A stretch of 7,259 nt of DNA, from NCBI GenBank assembly GCA_001818015.1, contig MHJO01000005.1:1654-8912 (forward strand). The letters are read 5' to 3'. Positions 6,303 through 7,259 of this stretch are shown piece after piece (within the stretch, counting starts at the first letter, position 1; every line of letters starts with the position of its first letter). The notes beneath the pieces were generated by a model that was given only the letters and a program-made list of their open reading frames with translations, was not told the DNA's origin and searched no databases. Position numbers and translations under genes: made by a program. Source of the stretch: Candidatus Harrisonbacteria bacterium RIFOXYD1_FULL_40_9 (GTDB lineage Bacteria > Patescibacteriota > Minisyncoccia > UBA6257 > XYD1-FULL-40-9).

Positions 6303-7259
6303 ATGCATGATGAGGAACTAGATACTCTGATTAATAAAGAAGGGGAGCGTCAGAAAAGCACTCTTAATCTTATTGCATCGGAAAATTATCCATCACAAGA
6401 AGTGATGGATATTGTCGGTTCTTTGCTTATGAATAAGTACTCCGAAGGGTATCCCGGAAAGCGTTATTACCCGGGAAATATGTATTATGATGCAATTGAA
6501 AATCGTGCGATTGAGTTAGGAAAAAAAGTCTTTGGTCTTGGAGAAGAATGGCACCTTAATGTTCAGCCTTATTCGGGATCTCCTGCGAATCTCGCGATTT
6601 ATTCGGCGCTTCTAAAACCAGGTGAAACATTAATGGCAATGTCGCTTGCTTCGGGGGGTCATTTAAGTCATGGACACAAAGTTTCTCTTACGGGGACATT
6701 TTGGAAATCAGTGCATTATGGCGTAGATGAGAAATCGGGACTTATTAACTACGAAGAAGTTCAAAGGATTGCAGAAAAAGAACATCCTAAAGTCATTATC
6801 TCGGGATTTACCGCATATCCTCGAAAAGTGAATTTTGAGGCATTTGGAAAAATCGCAAAAAGTGTGGGAGCATATCATGTTGCGGATATCTCTCATGTTG
6901 CAGGGCTTGTAGCAGGAGACGTGCATCCATCTCCATTTCCTTATGCAGATGTCGTCATGACAACAACTCACAAGACTCTTCGAGGCCCACGGGGAGCGAT
7001 TATCTTTTGCCACAAGGAGCTTGCTTTAAGTATTGATCGTGCGGTATTCCCAGGGCTTCAAGGAGGTCCACATAATAATATTACTGCCGCGAAAGCTCAG
7101 GCTTTTTTTGAGGCGCTGGAGCCCTCATTTAAAGACTATGCGCGGCAGATAGTTCTTAATTCAAAAGCACTCGCCTTGGAACTTATGGATGCCGGCTTTG
7201 CTCTCATTACAGGAGGCACAGATACTCATATGATCCTTATTGATTTAAAGAATGTAAGA
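6303..7259 (+). CDS. glyA: Serine hydroxymethyltransferase, 5' part (truncated by the right edge)
   Basis: This PLP enzyme interconverts serine and glycine with tetrahydrofolate, feeding one-carbon units to thymidylate, purine and methionine synthesis in the cytosol. The 319 residues visible cover about three quarters of the usual length (around 410-420) and stay in frame to the edge. Family landmarks: LNLIASENYPS (21-31), NKYSEGYPGKRYYPG (44-58), NVQPYSGSPANLA (86-98), SGGHLSHG (117-124), HVADISHVAGLVAG (192-205) and TTTHKTLRGPRG (220-231). K224 is the PLP-binding lysine (E. coli K229), D195 matches D200, H198 matches H203 and H120 matches H126. The site of E. coli S175 is Thr (T170), a mild change. 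The N-terminus aligns well from ATG 6303. There is no Shine-Dalgarno motif. The gene starts 49 bases after the glycosylase stop, with no terminator between. Confidence 0.97.
   Translation, partial: MHDEELDTLINKEGERQKSTLNLIASENYPSQEVMDIVGSLLMNKYSEGYPGKRYYPGNMYYDAIENRAIELGKKVFGLGEEWHLNVQPYSGSPANLAIYSALLKPGETLMAMSLASGGHLSHGHKVSLTGTFWKSVHYGVDEKSGLINYEEVQRIAEKEHPKVIISGFTAYPRKVNFEAFGKIAKSVGAYHVADISHVAGLVAGDVHPSPFPYADVVMTTTHKTLRGPRGAIIFCHKELALSIDRAVFPGLQGGPHNNITAAKAQAFFEALEPSFKDYARQIVLNSKALALELMDAGFALITGGTDTHMILIDLKNVR

Noticed and set aside
6708..7013. A 101-codon minus-strand frame inside glyA
   Set aside because: It is antisense to an unmistakable serine hydroxymethyltransferase coding region.

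Overview
The window is bacterial chromosome. It holds three tRNA genes (Arg-UCU, Phe-GAA, His-GUG), a HD-domain phosphohydrolase, a very large protein of unknown function (1380 aa), a small four-helix membrane protein, a 3-methyladenine DNA glycosylase of the AAG/MPG fold, and the first 319 codons of serine hydroxymethyltransferase (glyA), which runs off the right edge. All clear genes are on the + strand. The DNA is A+T-leaning. None of the tRNAs encodes its 3' CCA, and none of the five + strand protein starts has a well-placed Shine-Dalgarno motif. Together with the huge orphan protein, this suggests a reduced, poorly characterised bacterium such as a Patescibacteria/CPR (Parcubacteria-like) lineage. 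That placement is an inference from style, not from a marker gene.

Layout. 1-155: probably a divergent intergenic region. A promoter-like pair faces left, followed by an AAGG motif and an ATG at 39 that opens a minus-strand frame running off the left edge. 156-1088: an unusual tRNA block in which a HD-domain gene (237-848) lies between tRNA-Arg on one side and tRNA-Phe and tRNA-His on the other. The HD gene begins only nine bases after the tRNA-Arg discriminator base. 1089-1147: a short regulatory gap with a consensus TATAAT and a perfect 8-bp inverted repeat that ends on the base before the next start codon. 1148-5290: the giant protein, which is mostly charged helix and ends in a distinct Cys-containing globular domain. 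5316-6253: the membrane protein and the glycosylase, overlapping by one base. 6303-7259: glyA, cut by the window edge.

How the genes fit together. The giant gene, membrane gene, glycosylase and glyA follow one another with gaps of 25, -1 and 49 bases and no convincing terminator between them. They may be co-transcribed from the TATAAT at 1115, but their products do not form an obvious pathway. The HD protein (nucleotide pool), the glycosylase (alkylation repair) and SHMT (one-carbon and thymidylate supply) all touch nucleic acid metabolism only loosely. The most intriguing item is the 1380-aa protein with its promoter-proximal dyad. There is no CRISPR array, insertion sequence or recognised mobile element.
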